DNA from: an uncultured Zoogloea sp.
GTDB taxonomy: Bacteria; Pseudomonadota; Gammaproteobacteria; Burkholderiales; Rhodocyclaceae
Assembly (NCBI GenBank): GCA_937967645.1
Contig: CALBTT010000184.1
Span: forward strand, 1 to 64,000
Length of the DNA: 64,000 nucleotides
Reading direction: 5' to 3'
In this document: piece by piece, positions 18,057 through 26,254 of the stretch
How the letters are laid out: every line of letters starts with the position of its first letter
Numbering within the stretch: position 1 is the stretch's first letter
Position numbers and translations under genes: made by a program
The notes under the pieces: model-generated
What the model was told of the DNA's origin: nothing
Database searches by the model: none
What the model saw: only the letters and a program-made list of their open reading frames with translations

Positions 18057-19043
18057 TCAGATGCCCAGCGACCGGCGGAACTCGCGGGTGGCCTGGCGGG
18101 CCGCGTTCACCGCATCCGGTGCGTCGGGCAGCGCGCCGCAGTAAGCCTCGATGGCCTTGTCGGCCAGCGGCGCCCAGCGGGCGACCCACTCGCGGATCAG
18201 CTCGAGGTTGCCCGGCGTTTCGCTGGCCATGCGGACGAAGGCCGCCAGCCAGCGCCGGTGGCGTGCCGAGTCGATCAGCTGGGCATCGGTGAGCAGGCCC
18301 AGCAGGGTGTCGCCGTTGTGGCGGGCCGATTCACCCAAGGCCCGCAGGACGGACTCCTCGATGGCCGGCTTGGCCACCAGGTTGAGGACCACGATGGCCT
18401 CGCCCCAGTCCCACACCGTGAGCGTCCGCTCCATCAGCTCGCGGAAGCCCTGCCAGGCCACGTCGTTCTCCCAGTAATGGCGCTCGTCATTGCCGAAGCC
18501 CTTGTCGGGGAAGGCCAGGGACAGCTCCTTGGTGCGGTAGGCGGTGTGGCTGACCCAGCGCAGGCTGTCGGCCATCTGGAAGTAGTTGCAGTTGGTGATG
18601 GTGCTGGCCGGCGACACCTGCCCCACGTAGGCCGAGGCCATCTGCACCGTGTGGAAGAGGTAGCGGGCTGGGGCGTACAGGCGGGCCAGGGTCCCCGCCC
18701 AGCGCGCGTCCAGGGCGATGTCGTGCTCGCGCTGGTTGAACTGGTCGAAGAGGCCGAAGACGTAGGTCTCCTGGCCGTCCTGCATCATGTTGTAGGTGCG
18801 GTAGACCACCTCGTCCGGGTCGCGGAAGGCGTTCCAGTCGGCGTGCTTGAGGGCGGTGCCGAAGGTGTGCTTCTTGTACCACTCGTTCATGAACATGCCC
18901 GGCGACAGCTCGTAGGGCGAGTCCGGGTCGCGGTCGTTGTAATGCAGGTTGGCGCTGACGATCTCGTATTCGCTCGGCTTGCGGCGCCGGGCGGCCAGGT
19001 GGCTCCAGGTCTTTTGCGGCTTCAGCACTTGAACTTCGGACAT
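18057..19043 (-). CDS. tmoE: Toluene monooxygenase hydroxylase beta subunit (TmoE type)
   Basis: 328 aa, the normal length for TmoE/TbuA2. It is an all-helical ferritin-like subunit without metal ligands that pairs with TmoA in the (alpha-beta-gamma)2 hydroxylase. Family-like stretches are KTWSHLAARRRKPSEYEIVSANLHY near the start, RDPDEVVYRTYNMMQDGQE and LFHTVQMASAYVGQ. The gene lies 57 bp after tmoD and is transcribed with the rest of the tmo genes. Confidence 0.9.
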   Translation of the reverse strand: MSEVQVLKPQKTWSHLAARRRKPSEYEIVSANLHYNDRDPDSPYELSPGMFMNEWYKKHTFGTALKHADWNAFRDPDEVVYRTYNMMQDGQETYVFGLFDQFNQREHDIALDARWAGTLARLYAPARYLFHTVQMASAYVGQVSPASTITNCNYFQMADSLRWVSHTAYRTKELSLAFPDKGFGNDERHYWENDVAWQGFRELMERTLTVWDWGEAIVVLNLVAKPAIEESVLRALGESARHNGDTLLGLLTDAQLIDSARHRRWLAAFVRMASETPGNLELIREWVARWAPLADKAIEAYCGALPDAPDAVNAARQATREFRRSLGI

Positions 19044-19100
19044 TCTTGTCTCCTCGATTTTCTTTTCTGACTGGCGGTGTCGTGCGGCAGGCGCAAACCG

Positions 19101-19415
19101 TCAGAGCTTCTTGGCGAAATAGAAGCGGACGGCCTCGTCGAGGCTCTCGATCTGGCCTGCGAAGGAGCTCAGGTCCACCTCCAGGTCGTTCATGCGGAAG
19201 GGGCGGCCTAGCTCTTCTTCGATGGTTTCCCGGCGCAGGATCATTTCGTGCTCGGTGTGGATGCGGATGTAGGCCCGCTTGTCCTCCACAAAGACTTCCT
19301 TGCCCGGGTTGTCGATACGGGCGGCCTCGATCACGGCGAGGGCCAGGTCGCCGGCGCGCATCACCGGGCCGACCATGTTGTTGTGATACGCCTGTGCAGA
19401 TTGTGCAGTGCTCAT
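19101..19415 (-). CDS. tmoD: Toluene monooxygenase effector/coupling protein (TmoD type)
   Basis: 104 aa, matching TmoD-type catalytic effector proteins, which bind the hydroxylase and couple oxygen activation to substrate turnover. The conserved pattern NNMVGPVMRAGDLALAVIEAARIDNPG near the start and the IRIHTEHEMILRRETIEEELG block are visible. No cofactor motif is present, as expected. ATG at 19415 follows AAGGAGAC. It lies 29 bp downstream of the ferredoxin gene. Confidence 0.9.
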   Translation of the reverse strand: MSTAQSAQAYHNNMVGPVMRAGDLALAVIEAARIDNPGKEVFVEDKRAYIRIHTEHEMILRRETIEEELGRPFRMNDLEVDLSSFAGQIESLDEAVRFYFAKKL

Positions 19416-19444
19416 CGTTGTCTCCTTATGTGTGGCCGGGCGGA

Positions 19445-19780
19445 TCAGGAATGCGCGAACAGGGGCTCGATGCCTTCCGTGCTCACGTACACCTCGTCCG
19501 CCTCCACCCGCACCGGATACTCGGCGAGGGCACAGTCGTCGGGGTTGATGCCCTTCCCGGTGGTGGCATCGAACTGCCACAGATGGGCGCGGCAGATGAT
19601 CTTTTCGCCATCGAACTTGCCCTCGGAGAGGGCGATGTCCTGGTGCGGGCAGATCCCTTGAAATGCCTTGATCTCGCCCCCATCGGCACAGACCAGGAGG
19701 ATGTCGTGGCCGTTGACGGTGTGGGGCTCCATCTCCCCTTCCCACAGGTCATCGACGCTGCATACCTTGGTGAAGCTCAT
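19445..19780 (-). CDS. tmoC: Toluene monooxygenase Rieske ferredoxin (TmoC type)
   Basis: 111 aa. The Rieske [2Fe-2S] ligands are plain: C44-P-H46 in GICPHQDIAL, and C63-x2-H66 in IICRAHLWQF. These positions are within one residue of the toluene 4-monooxygenase ferredoxin. It carries electrons from TmoF to the diiron hydroxylase. It lies 16 bp after tmoB. Confidence 0.93.
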   Translation of the reverse strand: MSFTKVCSVDDLWEGEMEPHTVNGHDILLVCADGGEIKAFQGICPHQDIALSEGKFDGEKIICRAHLWQFDATTGKGINPDDCALAEYPVRVEADEVYVSTEGIEPLFAHS

Positions 19781-19796
19781 GTTCTGCTCCCGATCC

Positions 19797-20063
19797 TCAG
19801 CCGTGCGGCATCTGCCAGATGACTTCGACGGTCTCGGTCGGCTTGAGACCGGACTCGGCCACCTTCATGGTCCGGGGCAGGAACTCGTCGGCCCCCTGGC
19901 GACGGATGCGCAGGATGTGGCCGGGGCGGGCCCGCACGCGGCGGCCCACGGAATGCACGGCGGCGGCGGCGGCCACCTCGTCCATGGTGTTTTCGGTATC
20001 GACGGCGACCAGTTGCAGCACGAAGTCACCCTCGAAATTGGACGTCAATGGAAACAATGCCAT
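19797..20063 (-). CDS. tmoB: Toluene monooxygenase hydroxylase gamma subunit (TmoB type)
   Basis: 88 aa. It is a small ubiquitin-like subunit of the hydroxylase, beginning MALFPLTSNFEGDFVLQLVAV, with VRARPGHILRIRRQG in the middle; both match the TmoB/TbuU family. It has no catalytic residues. It is located between the alpha subunit gene (67 bp upstream) and the ferredoxin gene. Confidence 0.9.
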   Translation of the reverse strand: MALFPLTSNFEGDFVLQLVAVDTENTMDEVAAAAAVHSVGRRVRARPGHILRIRRQGADEFLPRTMKVAESGLKPTETVEVIWQMPHG

Positions 20064-20130
20064 TTTGTGAATCTCCTCTATTCTCGGAAGCCGGCCAGCG
20101 CATCTCTGCGCGTGGCCGTGCCTTCAACTG

Positions 20131-21636
20131 TCAGCCGGCTTTACGGGTTTCGCGCAGCGCCCGGTAGACCTCGGCCCAGGCGTAGTTGTGGGCGTCGTCG
20201 CCCATTTCGCCCGGGGCGATGTTCATGTAGGCCAGGGCGCCTTCCAGGTTCATCGGCTGGATCATCCCGGCCAGGAAGCGGTCGACGATGCTCAGGTGGC
20301 CGGCGTAGCGCTCGGGCTCCTGCTCGAAGACCCAGCGATCCACTTCCGAACCAAAGTGGTACAGGCGCCCCTTGTATTCGAGGGGGTAGTCCTTGACGTT
20401 CCAGTTCTTGCCCGGGGTGCCCAGGATCGGCAGCTGGCACATGTTGCAGACGTAGGGCAGGGTTTCCGGGTAGGCCAGGGCCATGTTTCCATCGACCACG
20501 TTGTCGATGATCACGTCCCAGCACTGGCCCCAGGTGTCGTTCCAGCCGGGGTATTTCTCCTCCAGCCAGTCCCGTTCGGCCGGAGTCACGCCGGCAGCCG
20601 GGTTCCACCACACGGTCGGGCGCCAGTAGTAGGAGCCCAGGTGCATGCCGTGGTGGGTTTCAGCGATGTCCTTCAGGAAGATGTCCCAGTACCAAGGCAG
20701 TTCGAGGCCCATGTCGGTCAGGGCGCGCTCGAACTGGGCGACGATCCACTCCTCCATGAACTCCTTGAAGGACTGCTTGCGGTGCTCCAGGGGGGTGTAA
20801 TAGTCCATGATCGGGCCGGTCAGCACCGAGAAGAGCTTCCAGGCGCCCCACACGGCGATATCCACGCGCTTCTGGGCCTCGGCCTTCTGGCCGTTCTCGA
20901 TCAGGATCTTCAGCGCCGGGCCGCCGATCTGGGCATGGCGGGACTCGTCGGTCTGGATGCTCGAGATCAGGTTGGCGAAGGTGTGGTCCCCCGCCTCCGC
21001 CGCATCGGCCGCCAGGCCGAGGAACTGCATGTTGGTGAAGCCGGTCTCGAAGCTGAAGGTGAGCATGATCGAGACGCTGATGGCGTCCCGGGTCATCATG
21101 ATGTCGTCGAAGAAATGCCGGGCGGCGATCATGGCCCATTCATTGGTGTCGTAGGCCTTGAAGGCCCAGTCCATCTGACGGTCCTTGGACACATGCTCGT
21201 GGGGGAAATAGAGCTGCATCTGGCCATGCCGGATCTCGTCCATACAGCCCAGGGTGGACATGTTGCGCATCCCCGGCGCCTTGGAGAAACGCATCATGCG
21301 GGCCTCGGCGCTGGCGGCCGCATATTCGCCGCGGGCGATGGCGCCATAGTGGGCCTTCATCACCGACTTCCAGCCCGGATCGGCATTCTCGAAGATGCGG
21401 CTGCGCTCCAGGGCGGCCTTGACCGAATAGGCGCCGGCGTCCTTGTCGCGCTGGACCTTCACGTATTCCGGATAAGTCTGCTTGTAGGGCTCGTCGTATT
21501 TCTCCCAGGCGTTCTGCGGCAGACCGAAGGCGCCGGACAGCTGGGGCGGAAACAGCTCGTCTTCCGTTACATAGGTGGGGGTCCAGTTGGTCGACCTGGC
21601 CAGGTCGTACCAGTCCATCCGATTGAGTACAGCCAT
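20131..21636 (-). CDS. tmoA: Toluene monooxygenase hydroxylase alpha subunit (TmoA/TbuA1 type)
   Basis: 501 aa diiron hydroxylase. Counting from ATG 21636, the six metal ligands fall at E104, E134, H137, E197, E231 and H234 (motifs MDEIRH and TDESRH), the same numbers known for toluene 4-monooxygenase. Active-site positions I100, G103, A107, Q141, F176, F196, T201, F205 and Q228 also agree with that enzyme as remembered. The protein should therefore hydroxylate toluene or benzene on the ring, but para, meta or ortho preference cannot be fixed by eye. The start has AAGGAGACG upstream. It is the first gene of the tmo unit, with its own regulatory region containing a TodT-box-like site. Confidence 0.93.
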   Translation of the reverse strand: MAVLNRMDWYDLARSTNWTPTYVTEDELFPPQLSGAFGLPQNAWEKYDEPYKQTYPEYVKVQRDKDAGAYSVKAALERSRIFENADPGWKSVMKAHYGAIARGEYAAASAEARMMRFSKAPGMRNMSTLGCMDEIRHGQMQLYFPHEHVSKDRQMDWAFKAYDTNEWAMIAARHFFDDIMMTRDAISVSIMLTFSFETGFTNMQFLGLAADAAEAGDHTFANLISSIQTDESRHAQIGGPALKILIENGQKAEAQKRVDIAVWGAWKLFSVLTGPIMDYYTPLEHRKQSFKEFMEEWIVAQFERALTDMGLELPWYWDIFLKDIAETHHGMHLGSYYWRPTVWWNPAAGVTPAERDWLEEKYPGWNDTWGQCWDVIIDNVVDGNMALAYPETLPYVCNMCQLPILGTPGKNWNVKDYPLEYKGRLYHFGSEVDRWVFEQEPERYAGHLSIVDRFLAGMIQPMNLEGALAYMNIAPGEMGDDAHNYAWAEVYRALRETRKAG

Positions 21637-21781
21637 CAACGTCTCCTTATTTGGCGGGATGCGGGAGCCCGATGGCCCCGTCACGCGGCAGGCGATCTGT
21701 GTCGCCCGGGTCATACGGCGCGCCGCTGTTCAGTGGCAATCCGCATGAGCCAAAGTTATAAGGAAACGAGGGGTGGGGATA

Positions 21782-21796
21782 TTAGACGAAGGTTTA
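21782..21796 (-). promoter_or_regulatory. TodT/TmoT-box-like activator site upstream of tmoA
   Basis: On the minus strand the sequence TAAACCTTCGTCTAA closely follows the tod box of the toluene operons (AAACC, TCGT and TA conserved in ATAAACCATCGTTTAT). It lies 146 bp upstream of the tmoA start codon. That fits the known position, about 100 bp before the start point, used by TodT at PtodX. No clear -35 is visible downstream, again like the tod promoter. Binding by the TodT of this cluster is inferred. Confidence 0.55.
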
Positions 21797-21810
21797 GAGC
21801 ATCACGTGAC

Positions 21811-21843
21811 GACGCCCCGGACTGCAGCAGCAGCCGGGGCGTC
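21811..21843. terminator. Strong hairpin between dmpP and the tmo promoter
   Basis: Perfect 10-bp GC-rich stem GACGCCCCGG (21811-21820) with CCGGGGCGTC (21834-21843), 13-nt loop, 20 bp after the dmpP stop. There is no T run on either side, so termination may be incomplete or Rho-assisted. It separates the phenol hydroxylase unit from the TodT-box promoter. Confidence 0.5.
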
Positions 21844-21863
21844 GGGGACAGGCCGGGGACGAC

Positions 21864-22925
21864 TCAGACCCGCTTGAACAGCGGGCTGCGCACCTGTTGG
21901 GCGTCGGCGGCGGAGAAGAACTTCTCGGTGTAGATGTCGCGCTCGAACAGGCGGCCCTGCATGAGCGTGGAGATGCAGGCCTCGATCATCAGCGGTGGAC
22001 CGCACAGGTAGGCCTTGCGGCCGCGGAAGTCGTTGTCGAAGTGGGCCTTGGCGGCCTCGTGCACATAGCCGCGGAAGCCCTGCCAGTCGCTGTCGGCCGG
22101 CTCGTCGGAGAGGGCCGGCACATAGCTGAAGTGGGGGTACCGGGCAGCCAGCTCGGTGAATTCCTGGTGGTAATACAGTTCGGCCTGGTTGCGGGCGCCG
22201 TAGACCAGGGTGATGGGTAGGGTCGAACCCTCCTCCAGCAGGTCGAGGATCATCGAGCGCGGGCTGGACAGCCCGGAGCCGCCGGCCATGAACAGGGACG
22301 GCAGACCCGCCGACCGGTGCACGAAGAAGCGCCCGTAAGGCCCGGTGAGGCTCAGCCGGTCGCCGGCCTTGAGTTCGTTGTGAATCCAGGTGGTGCCGGC
22401 CCCACCGGGCACGATGCGGATGTTCAGCTCGATCTCGTTGCCCGAGGACGGAGCACTGGCCAGCGAGAAGGCGCGGAAGCCCAGCTCGCCGGGCAGGTTG
22501 AGGTTGATGTACTGGCCGGCCTGAAAATCGAGGGTCTCGCCCTCGTCCAGCTTGATCCAGATCCCCTTGATGGTGGGGGTGAGATCCTCGATGCGGCTGA
22601 CCACCCCGTGGTAGTCGCGCACCGGGATATCACGGGCGTCCTCGTCGACCTCAATCTCGACCTCGATGACCAGGTCGGATTCGAGCTTGGCGCAGCAGGC
22701 CAGCACCTTGCCTTCGTCCCGCTCGTAGTCCATCAGGGCGAAGTTGGAGGCGTTGCCCTGATCCACCTCGCCGTCGGTCACGGTGACCTTGCAGGTGGCG
22801 CAATAGCCCTGCCCGCAGGCGTGGGGCAGGAAGATGCCGGCGCGCAGGGCCGCATCCAGGATGGTCTGGCCCTCTTCGACCTCGATGCTGCGGCCGAGGG
22901 GCTCGATGGTGAGCTCATGGCTCAT
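21864..22925 (-). CDS. dmpP: Phenol hydroxylase reductase component P5 (DmpP type)
   Basis: 353 aa, the normal length. The N-terminal [2Fe-2S] domain has C37, C42, C45 and C77 (HACGQGYCATCKV, LACCAK). The FAD-binding signature is RAFSLASAPSSG, the NAD part is MAGGSGLSSPRSMILDLLEEG, and the C-terminus has YLCGPPLMIEACIS. It passes NADH electrons directly to the diiron hydroxylase. It is the last gene of the phenol hydroxylase set. The 62-bp gap before it contains a perfect 10-bp hairpin (22944-22969). Confidence 0.93.
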   Translation of the reverse strand: MSHELTIEPLGRSIEVEEGQTILDAALRAGIFLPHACGQGYCATCKVTVTDGEVDQGNASNFALMDYERDEGKVLACCAKLESDLVIEVEIEVDEDARDIPVRDYHGVVSRIEDLTPTIKGIWIKLDEGETLDFQAGQYINLNLPGELGFRAFSLASAPSSGNEIELNIRIVPGGAGTTWIHNELKAGDRLSLTGPYGRFFVHRSAGLPSLFMAGGSGLSSPRSMILDLLEEGSTLPITLVYGARNQAELYYHQEFTELAARYPHFSYVPALSDEPADSDWQGFRGYVHEAAKAHFDNDFRGRKAYLCGPPLMIEACISTLMQGRLFERDIYTEKFFSAADAQQVRSPLFKRV

Positions 22926-22943
22926 CGTGTCTCTCCTTGGGTG

Positions 22944-22969
22944 GGCCGGTCCGCCGGAGCGGACCGGCC
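22944..22969. other. Intra-operon hairpin upstream of dmpP
   Basis: Perfect 10-bp stem GGCCGGTCCG with CGGACCGGCC around a 6-nt loop, just before the dmpP ribosome site. In the direction of transcription there is no T run after it, so it is not a standard terminator. It may affect mRNA processing or translation of the reductase. It shares a GGTCCG core with the hairpin before tmoF. Confidence 0.6.
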
Positions 22970-22987
22970 TCCTTTTCTGTCAGCAGG

Positions 22988-23350
22988 TCAGTAGCCCGAG
23001 CCGGCGATACCGTCGAGGCCGGGCGTGATGAAGCGGATCAGGTCCTTGTGGCCGATGCCGTTGTCGGCCAGGCTCTTGTCCCGGTCCGGGCTGAAGGGCT
23101 GCGAGCCGTTGAGCCACCGCACTGCGCTCCAGTCGATCTGCGCCCAGTCGGGGTGGTAGCTGAAGCAGTCGGTCATGTGCTTGTCGATGATCTCGGCGAA
23201 GGGCGTCTCCGGCGGCAGGGCCAGCACGAAGGGCCGCGAGAACATGCGGTGGCGCTCCCAATTGACGTACAGGAGCTGGCGGCCCTTGTAGTTCTCCACC
23301 GCATCGCTGGAGGGGAAGTCGTAGGGGGCGAGGGTCTTCAGCAGGGTCAT
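22988..23350 (-). CDS. dmpO: Phenol hydroxylase small subunit P4 (DmpO type)
   Basis: 120 aa. It is the gamma-type subunit of the (alpha-beta-gamma)2 phenol hydroxylase. Family pattern: LAPYDFPSSDAVENYKGRQLLYVNWERHRMFSRP near the start and FSYHPDWAQIDWSAVRW in the middle. It starts 11 bp after the alpha subunit stop. A minor unrelated frame also opens here but lacks homology. Confidence 0.92.
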   Translation of the reverse strand: MTLLKTLAPYDFPSSDAVENYKGRQLLYVNWERHRMFSRPFVLALPPETPFAEIIDKHMTDCFSYHPDWAQIDWSAVRWLNGSQPFSPDRDKSLADNGIGHKDLIRFITPGLDGIAGSGY

Positions 23351-23361
23351 GGTGGCGCTCC

Positions 23362-24906
23362 TCAGTTCTTGGTGGCCTGGTGGCGCCACTCGGCGAAGTT
23401 CTTCTGGTCTTCCGAGCCGTTGAAGTCGCCGGTGGCCCGCTTGTCCATGCGCCAGTAGGCGTGCATGCGCGCACCGGGGCGGTAGTCGTGGGCGTTGATG
23501 TCGGTGCCCTCGGGCTCGCACTTGCCCTGCAGGGCGGCGTGGGAGGAGATGAAGGTCTGCACGTACTTCTCGGGCTCGTCCTCGAAGATCTCCTTGCAGT
23601 GGTCGGAGCAGAAATGGAATTTCTCGCCCTTGTACACCGTCTCGCGGAAGCACATCTCCATCGGGTCGCCGGGTTCGTTGAACTTGATGGTGGACACGCA
23701 GACCTGGCAGTTCATGGGCTGGGTCTTGTTGTTGAAGCGGTTGCCGGCCTTTTCCTGCTTGTCGAAATGCTCCAGTACCGGGCGGTAGTACTTGTCGAAG
23801 GTGTTGGGGTACTTCTCGGACAGCCAGTCCAGCTCGTCCGGCGCCGGGATCCAGGTGTGGAAGGGGCAGGCGTCGGGCTTCATGTAGAAGCCGATCCACG
23901 ACTGGTGGGTGATGTGCTCCTTCTCCTCGATGGTCTGGGCGAAGCACTTGGGCACCTTGACGCCGTAGCGGGCCAGGTCGTTGAAGAGGGCCGAGCCGTT
24001 CTGCTCGAAGTAGATTTCCCAGGCTTCCTTGAAGCTCATGATCCGCTTGGGCAGCATGTAGTCCATCATCATGCCCACCGAGGCCAGCTTGCGGGTGCCG
24101 CGCCAGGTCCACTTGTCGATCCAGCGCTGCACGATGGGCAGGTTGTCCGGGTCCTGCTCGAGCATGAACTTGATGCACTCGAGGCCCAGGGTCATGTGGC
24201 GGGCCTCGTCGGACTGGGCCGAGAAGCCGACCGTCATCGCCGCCATGTCGCCGTTGTAGGCGGCGCCGGAGATGAAGGGCACGAACAGGATGTTGGTCAG
24301 CACGTATTCGAAGGCGAAGCCGATGGCCACCATGAACTCGAAGGGGCCGGCAGTGATGGCGTCGTCGAAGAAGGACTTGCCGTCCGACAGGTACCACATG
24401 CGCGACTGCTGATGGGCGAACTCGTCCATCCCGTTGTAGAAACGGTTGTAGTTGCTGATCGAGTGGATCTGGGTCTGGAAGTGGCGGTACTCATCCACCG
24501 ACTGCATCATGCAGGCGACGCGGGGGCCGGCGCCGACCATCTGGCGGGCCACCATGCTGAAGCCGCGGGCGGCCATCAGTTCCAGCGGCGGGGTGGAGCC
24601 GAGGAACAGCTTGAGCACGTTCATGTAGCGTGCATCGGTGACCGACAGGTGGCCGTTGTTCTGGTTGAAGGCGTCGAGAATGGCGTAGAGCTTGCGCTCC
24701 TTCTCGGCCTGGTACTTCCAGTAGGCGTCCATGGTCAGCCGGAAGGGGTCTTCCCACTGGTCCCAGTCGTGGATCTTGATGCCTTCGTAGCCGACCTGCG
24801 GGAAAACCTTGTCCATCGGCTGGAAGGTGGTGTCCCAGGCCAGGTCCCGGGTCATCATGGTGTAGCGCTCCTTGAGGCCGAGCTTCTTCGAAACTTTCAT
24901 GTCCAT
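23362..24906 (-). CDS. dmpN: Phenol hydroxylase alpha subunit P3 (DmpN type), diiron catalytic subunit
   Basis: 514 aa. The six diiron ligands are visible: E109 (PPLELMAARG), E139 and H142 (VDEYRH), E200 (GFAFEYVL), E234 and H237 (SDEARH). The C-terminal half has cysteine pairs in MNCQVCVSTIKF and HFCSDHCKEIF, a structural zinc-type YHS motif found in phenol hydroxylase alpha subunits. The enzyme converts phenol and methylphenols to catechols. Start ATG 24906 has AAGGAGAGA upstream. It lies between P2 and P4 in the usual order. Its promoter carries an HpaR-type operator rather than an obvious DmpR/sigma-54 site, which raises the question of its physiological substrate. Confidence 0.95.
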   Translation of the reverse strand: MDMKVSKKLGLKERYTMMTRDLAWDTTFQPMDKVFPQVGYEGIKIHDWDQWEDPFRLTMDAYWKYQAEKERKLYAILDAFNQNNGHLSVTDARYMNVLKLFLGSTPPLELMAARGFSMVARQMVGAGPRVACMMQSVDEYRHFQTQIHSISNYNRFYNGMDEFAHQQSRMWYLSDGKSFFDDAITAGPFEFMVAIGFAFEYVLTNILFVPFISGAAYNGDMAAMTVGFSAQSDEARHMTLGLECIKFMLEQDPDNLPIVQRWIDKWTWRGTRKLASVGMMMDYMLPKRIMSFKEAWEIYFEQNGSALFNDLARYGVKVPKCFAQTIEEKEHITHQSWIGFYMKPDACPFHTWIPAPDELDWLSEKYPNTFDKYYRPVLEHFDKQEKAGNRFNNKTQPMNCQVCVSTIKFNEPGDPMEMCFRETVYKGEKFHFCSDHCKEIFEDEPEKYVQTFISSHAALQGKCEPEGTDINAHDYRPGARMHAYWRMDKRATGDFNGSEDQKNFAEWRHQATKN

Positions 24907-24929
24907 GGTGTCTCTCCTTGGGTGTCGGG

Positions 24930-25202
24930 TCAGCTCTGCCAGGACAGGACGAACTCGTCGTCGCTCTCGTCCAGGTGGCCGGAGATGGTGATCAGGTGCA
25001 GTTGCAGCTCCTGCAGGTCGAAGTCGCGACCCATCTTGTCTTCCACGGTGGCGCGCTTGATGACCAGGCGGCCGGGCACGTCTACCTTGACCATGGCGGG
25101 CTGATCCACCACCACGGCGTCGGGGTTGTCGTCCACGATGGCCTCGACGATGCAGCGGGTCTCTTCGTTCTTCTGGAAGGCGATGAAGGCGTTGGATGTC
25201 AT
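24930..25202 (-). CDS. dmpM: Phenol hydroxylase effector protein P2 (DmpM type)
   Basis: 90 aa, the size of DmpM. It is a cofactor-free coupling protein that binds the hydroxylase near the diiron site. Typical pattern: NAFIAFQKNEETRCIVEAI at the N-terminus and VEDKMGRDFDLQELQLHLI later. It starts 12 bp after the P1 stop and ends 24 bp before the P3 start. Confidence 0.93.
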   Translation of the reverse strand: MTSNAFIAFQKNEETRCIVEAIVDDNPDAVVVDQPAMVKVDVPGRLVIKRATVEDKMGRDFDLQELQLHLITISGHLDESDDEFVLSWQS

Positions 25203-25213
25203 GACGGCGGCTT

Positions 25214-26206
25214 TCAGACGGGGATGCCGGCCTTGGCGGCGCGGGCATTGAGTTGCTGGACGACCTCGTCCAGGACGGCGGCGCCGTCGGCACCGAAGGC
25301 CAGCTCGGCCACCGGCGTGAGCACTTCGACGGAGCGCTGGCGGGCCGCGGCGATCCACTCGCCGAGCAGCGCCTTGTTGGCCGGGTTGTCGGCGGCGGCG
25401 GCCTTCAGCACCGCATCCACCCACTTCACGTTCTCGGCGAACCACTCGCGCTGGAAGCGGGTGAGCATGGTCAGCACCGGGCCATGGGCCGCGTTGAGAC
25501 GGTCGTTGAGCTTGTCGTAGATCAGCGGGTACAGCAGGCCTTCGAGGGCGAAGTTCTGGGCCACGAAGAGCTCGAACCAGTCCTCCATGACCATCTGGTC
25601 CTCGACGTAATGGCGCAGCCCCTGCCACACCGGGGCGGCCAGCCAGGCCTGCTTGGCCTCGGCGAGGGCGTCGATCTCATCGAGGGAGATGCCCAGGCGG
25701 GTGATGAACTGGGCAATGCCAAGCTGATCCATACAGGCGTAGGCGGTCGCCTGGGAGATGGCGATGCCGTAGCTGTAGGCGGCGATGTAGGAGTTGTTGA
25801 TGTTCGATCCCCAGGCCACGTGGCGCAGGGGCAGCAGCACCTCATTGACCACCTTCTTGCCTTCGCTCGGGTAGCCGGCCGCCAGGCCCAGCTCCTCGGC
25901 CATGTCGAAGTCGGCGCTGGCGGTCTCCTGCATGCGGCCGCGAGCCAGGGTCCAGGCACCGTAGAAGAACTGGCGCGGATCCTTCAGCGCGTACCAGTCC
26001 TTCATGGTGATGCGCGAGCGCGTCGGATCGAAGATGTCGTGGGACGGATCCCAGGTCGGCCGGTAGTGGTAGTTCTCCACCGGCTGCAGGTCCATCGTGG
26101 CCTCCATGTAGCGGGACGCCGGCTTGTCCGCGCCCATGCGGCGGGCCAGGTGGCCGAAAGTCTGGCGCAAGGGCTGGATGGTGATGGTGCGAAGGTCCAT
26201 GCTCAT
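25214..26206 (-). CDS. dmpL: Phenol hydroxylase beta subunit P1 (DmpL type)
   Basis: 330 aa, the normal DmpL length. It is a helical non-catalytic partner of the alpha subunit. Typical stretches are TITIQPLRQTFGHLARR at the start, SRYMEATMDLQPVENYHYRPTWDP, and VAQNFALEGLLYPLIYDK. An in-frame second methionine (position 3) is possible as start. It lies 48 bp after dmpK. Confidence 0.93.
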   Translation of the reverse strand: MSMDLRTITIQPLRQTFGHLARRMGADKPASRYMEATMDLQPVENYHYRPTWDPSHDIFDPTRSRITMKDWYALKDPRQFFYGAWTLARGRMQETASADFDMAEELGLAAGYPSEGKKVVNEVLLPLRHVAWGSNINNSYIAAYSYGIAISQATAYACMDQLGIAQFITRLGISLDEIDALAEAKQAWLAAPVWQGLRHYVEDQMVMEDWFELFVAQNFALEGLLYPLIYDKLNDRLNAAHGPVLTMLTRFQREWFAENVKWVDAVLKAAAADNPANKALLGEWIAAARQRSVEVLTPVAELAFGADGAAVLDEVVQQLNARAAKAGIPV

Positions 26207-26254
26207 TGTGTGCTCCTTCTCCTCTGATTCTGGGTGTGGGTAGGCCCGGCCCGC

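Noticed and set aside
22944..22969. Hairpin before dmpP as a terminator
   Set aside because: The T-rich side lies on the wrong strand for the transcribed direction, so it would not end transcription of the dmp operon.
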